This document shows, in pieces, positions 61,791 to 64,000 of a stretch of 64,000 nucleotides of DNA. Under the pieces are notes generated by a model, which saw only the letters and a list, made by a program, of their open reading frames with translations, was not told where the DNA came from and did no database searches. The DNA comes from Tessaracoccus sp. (GTDB taxonomy: Bacteria > Actinomycetota > Actinomycetes > Propionibacteriales > Propionibacteriaceae). The stretch's first letter is position 1, and each line of letters opens with the position of its first letter. The position numbers and the translations under genes are program-made. Where the stretch lies: assembly GCF_016714275.1 (NCBI RefSeq), contig NZ_JADJNP010000004.1, positions 1-64,000 on the forward strand. The letters run 5' to 3'.

Positions 61791-63030
61791 ACAGACTCTA
61801 TACGGATCAACGGCCGTGCCAGTACGTAGCTATGGACGCGCTTTAAAGGAACGGTGGTTGTGGCTGGTCGTCGGGGCGATCACTGGCCTAGCACTTACGG
61901 GCGCTTATGTCGTTTTCACTACTGCGCAATACACTGCGTCAGCGGTGGTCTCCATCAAGCCCATTTTGACGGATCCTTTTGGGTCTGGTCGTTCGAGTTC
62001 CGGCCTGGTTGACATGGGGACAGAGGTGCAGCTTGCGACGTCCTGGACCACTGCTAGCGCTGCCGCCGATGATTTGGGCGGTGAGTGGAACGCTAGCCAA
62101 CTGATGGGCAGCACCCAGGCTACTGCCGATCCGCAGGGGACAGTGCTGACGTTGGCATGTACGGCAGAGTCACCGGATCGAGCCATTACGTGTGCGGACT
62201 CGATGGCGACCGCCTATCTTGAGGTACGGAGCCTTCAGGCCCGGGACCTAGCCGCATCACTTACCGCTGCGATCGACAGCCGGATTGACATACTTACGCA
62301 AGACGTAAAGGCGGGCCTCGCGGAGAATGGCGGACTGGACGCCGCGGCGCGCGCGGAGCTAGCACGGCAGGAAATCACGGCGCTAGTTACTCAGCGGACC
62401 TCCTTGGTGACACTTTCTGAGAATGCCGGTGATATCATCACTCCGGCGATCAATAGCCGCGTGGATCGAGCTCCACGATCGACAGTGTGGTTGGCCGGAG
62501 GGTTCGCGAGCGGACTGTTTGTGGGCCTGGCTGGTGCGCTCCTCCGGGACTTGCGGTTCTCGCGAGTCACTTCGGGCGAACAGCTTGCGGACCTGGTGGA
62601 TCTTCCAGTCTGGCTTCCGGAGCGCGAGCTGGGGCCCGAGCGGTGGAACGCGGCATCGGAGTTGTTCGGGTTTGCCGTTGAGGGTCGCGGACCGGTGGTT
62701 GTTGCAGCAGCAGATCATCCGGCAGCAGCGGCACTCGCCCAGTTGCTCGTTAGTTCGCAGGTGGGTAACGGGAAGAATGTTCGGCTCGTTCCGGTGGCAA
62801 GCACCGCAGACGTGCTCGCGAGTGCGAGGGATGCTGAGGCGGTCGTGCTCGTATTGGCTCCCGGCTCTCATCGCCGGGACGTGGCCTACCTTGTCACCAT
62901 GCTCGCGGGAGTAGGCAGGGAGATTCTGGGGGTGGTGCTGGCTGACCGCAGCGAAGGGTTGCCGCGACGACGTGACGACGCACTTCCGGAAGGCGATCGG
63001 CGACAGGGAACTGGAGCGTCCCGTGCCTAG
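61783..63030 (+). CDS. Wzz-like chain-length / polysaccharide copolymerase protein
   Basis: 415 residues from GTG 61783, overlapping the previous gene by eight bases. One N-terminal helix (WLWLVVGAITGLALTGAYVV), an extracytoplasmic region of about 190 residues (SAVVSIKPILTDPFGSGRSS; LQARDLAASLTAAIDSRIDI) and a second helix (TVWLAGGFASGLFVGLAGAL), then a cytoplasmic tail of about 160 residues that resembles a degenerate BY-kinase fold without a Walker A motif. It should set polymer length with the Wzy-type protein that follows. Confidence 0.85.
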   Translation: MPEQTLYGSTAVPVRSYGRALKERWLWLVVGAITGLALTGAYVVFTTAQYTASAVVSIKPILTDPFGSGRSSSGLVDMGTEVQLATSWTTASAAADDLGGEWNASQLMGSTQATADPQGTVLTLACTAESPDRAITCADSMATAYLEVRSLQARDLAASLTAAIDSRIDILTQDVKAGLAENGGLDAAARAELARQEITALVTQRTSLVTLSENAGDIITPAINSRVDRAPRSTVWLAGGFASGLFVGLAGALLRDLRFSRVTSGEQLADLVDLPVWLPERELGPERWNAASELFGFAVEGRGPVVVAAADHPAAAALAQLLVSSQVGNGKNVRLVPVASTADVLASARDAEAVVLVLAPGSHRRDVAYLVTMLAGVGREILGVVLADRSEGLPRRRDDALPEGDRRQGTGASRA

Positions 63031-63126
63031 TTCTCTGCGTTGTAGGGCCGTTTCCAGCGGTAGCCGTCCGGTAGCGGTAGCTGCGACCGCTGTGTGGTTG
63101 AGCCTAGCTGTGGCTCTCCGATCGTA

Positions 63127-64000
63127 ATGTCGTATAGTTCGGACTTTGCCGCTCGGCCGGGTAACTCCTATGGACGTAGAAAGCTGATGCCTCTGCGGTA
63201 CGGCTGGTCTGCGGACACGTTGCCGAAATGGCCATTTGCGTTGCCGTTTGTTGGATATCCGGTTGCGTGGTTCATGGGCGTTGGTGACTTGATCTGGCCT
63301 ATTGCAGCCCTCATTATGTTTGCCGTTCTCGCGAGAGCGAGAGGCGTGACCGTGCCTCGTGTCGGGATCGTGTGGTTTTTGTTCCTCGCTTGGGTGCTCT
63401 GTTCGTTCGTGGCGATCAATACGTTTGGACGGACGATAGGAGCCGTATATAGGTTCACGCTATATGCGGCCGCCACTGTGATGGCGGTATACTTATTCAA
63501 TTCGATCCGCACGCTTACGGTCCGGTATGTGACCGGGGTCGCCACCTTCTTTCTAGCGGTGATGACGGCGGGCGGGTATTTTGCTATGGTGGCCCCCCTG
63601 TTCACTTTTGTCACGCCGCTATATTCGCTAGTCCCGGCATCATTGCGCTCAAACGATATCATTGCCGAAATGATTGTGCGAAGGACGACGCAATGGAACC
63701 CTGACGCGTGGATCGTTCAAGCACCGCGTCCGAGTGCTCCTTTTATCTACGCTAATGCGTGGGGCAACGTTTATTCACTGGTGCTTCCCCTCGCGGTCGT
63801 ATATTTGACGATTATCTGGAAAACTAATCGGAGGCTGGCTGTTCTAGGTCTGCTTATCGCATCCCTTGTGCCGGCGGCCGCGACGCTTAACCGCGGGATG
63901 TATATCGGTTTAGGTGTCGTCGGTCTCTGGTACCTGGTGCAGACATACCGCCGAGGTGCCGTGCGGACCGCGTTGTTAGCGACATTTGGCGCCGGACTTG
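63127..64000 (+). CDS. O-antigen polymerase/ligase-like membrane protein (Wzy), partial
   Basis: At least 291 residues, open to the window end. From ATG 63127 (MSYSSDFAARPGNSYGRRKL) it contains helices WFMGVGDLIWPIAALIMFAV, IVWFLFLAWVLCSFVAIN, LYAAATVMAVYLF, and TFFLAVMTAGGYFAMVAPLF, a large loop with APRPSAPFIYANAWGNVYSL, and NRGMYIGLGVVGLWYLV. The ANAWG...NRG pattern is that of O-antigen ligases/polymerases. The start is uncertain: GTG 63094 and ATG 63187 are alternatives. It follows the Wzz-like gene after 96 bp. Confidence 0.82.
   Translation, partial: MSYSSDFAARPGNSYGRRKLMPLRYGWSADTLPKWPFALPFVGYPVAWFMGVGDLIWPIAALIMFAVLARARGVTVPRVGIVWFLFLAWVLCSFVAINTFGRTIGAVYRFTLYAAATVMAVYLFNSIRTLTVRYVTGVATFFLAVMTAGGYFAMVAPLFTFVTPLYSLVPASLRSNDIIAEMIVRRTTQWNPDAWIVQAPRPSAPFIYANAWGNVYSLVLPLAVVYLTIIWKTNRRLAVLGLLIASLVPAAATLNRGMYIGLGVVGLWYLVQTYRRGAVRTALLATFGAGL

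Overview
The window is high-GC chromosomal DNA spanning a replication origin. Gene content and order (rpmH, rnpA, yidD, yidC, jag, rsmG, parA, parB on one side of dnaA; dnaN, recF, a DUF721 gene, gyrB, gyrA, a DUF3566 gene and tRNA-Ile on the other) are those of an actinomycete. SURF1, DUF3817, DUF3566 and the parS sequence agree. I favour a Propionibacteriaceae-like organism, but that is inference and not proven here.

Layout. 1-3.1 kb is the end of an integrated plasmid-like or phage-like element lying against the 3' end of tRNA-Ile. It holds a partial relaxase-like gene, three unrecognised genes, an HTH gene and a striking iteron-like repeat array. 3.4-23.5 kb is the leftward arm from the origin: dnaA, the DnaA-box cluster (oriC, about 21.63-21.87 kb), an unexpected ABC exporter pair, dnaN, recF, DUF721/DciA, SIMPL, an M23 peptidase with a long Ser-Pro tail, a GH13 hydrolase, a TSUP permease, a serine hydrolase, gyrB, gyrA and DUF3566. 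23.9-35.5 kb is the rightward arm: ribosomal L34, RNase P protein, membrane insertase, 16S rRNA methyltransferase, a GIY-YIG nuclease, the ParAB-parS segregation system, then DUF3817, SURF1, a D-Ala-D-Ala ligase, an aminotransferase and thioredoxin.

35.6-47.2 kb is a decay zone. Almost every gene is interrupted by a frameshift, an in-frame stop, an IS256-type insertion or a dispersed repeat: trxB, an enoyl-CoA hydratase-type gene, a SorC-type regulator, glpD, a DUF808 gene, a sirtuin and three PIN-domain toxin-antitoxin modules. Local assembly error and true pseudogenisation are both possible. The IS insertion and the repeat insertion cannot be single-base errors.

47.5-64 kb is an exopolysaccharide locus: UDP-sugar dehydrogenase, APS kinase, a WcaJ-type initiating phosphoglycosyltransferase, a two-domain nucleotidyltransferase, a secreted GH16 enzyme, an Alg13/Alg14-like glycosyltransferase pair, two GT2 enzymes, a CDP-alcohol phosphotransferase, a Wzz-like chain-length protein and a Wzy/ligase-like membrane protein cut by the window end. 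An IS1634-type element sits inside it between 54-bp direct repeats.

A mosaic, hairpin-forming dispersed repeat occurs at least 13 times, almost always between genes or operons. Its outer stem covaries between two subtypes, and one copy lies inside the sirtuin gene. It is the most pervasive unexplained structure in the window.
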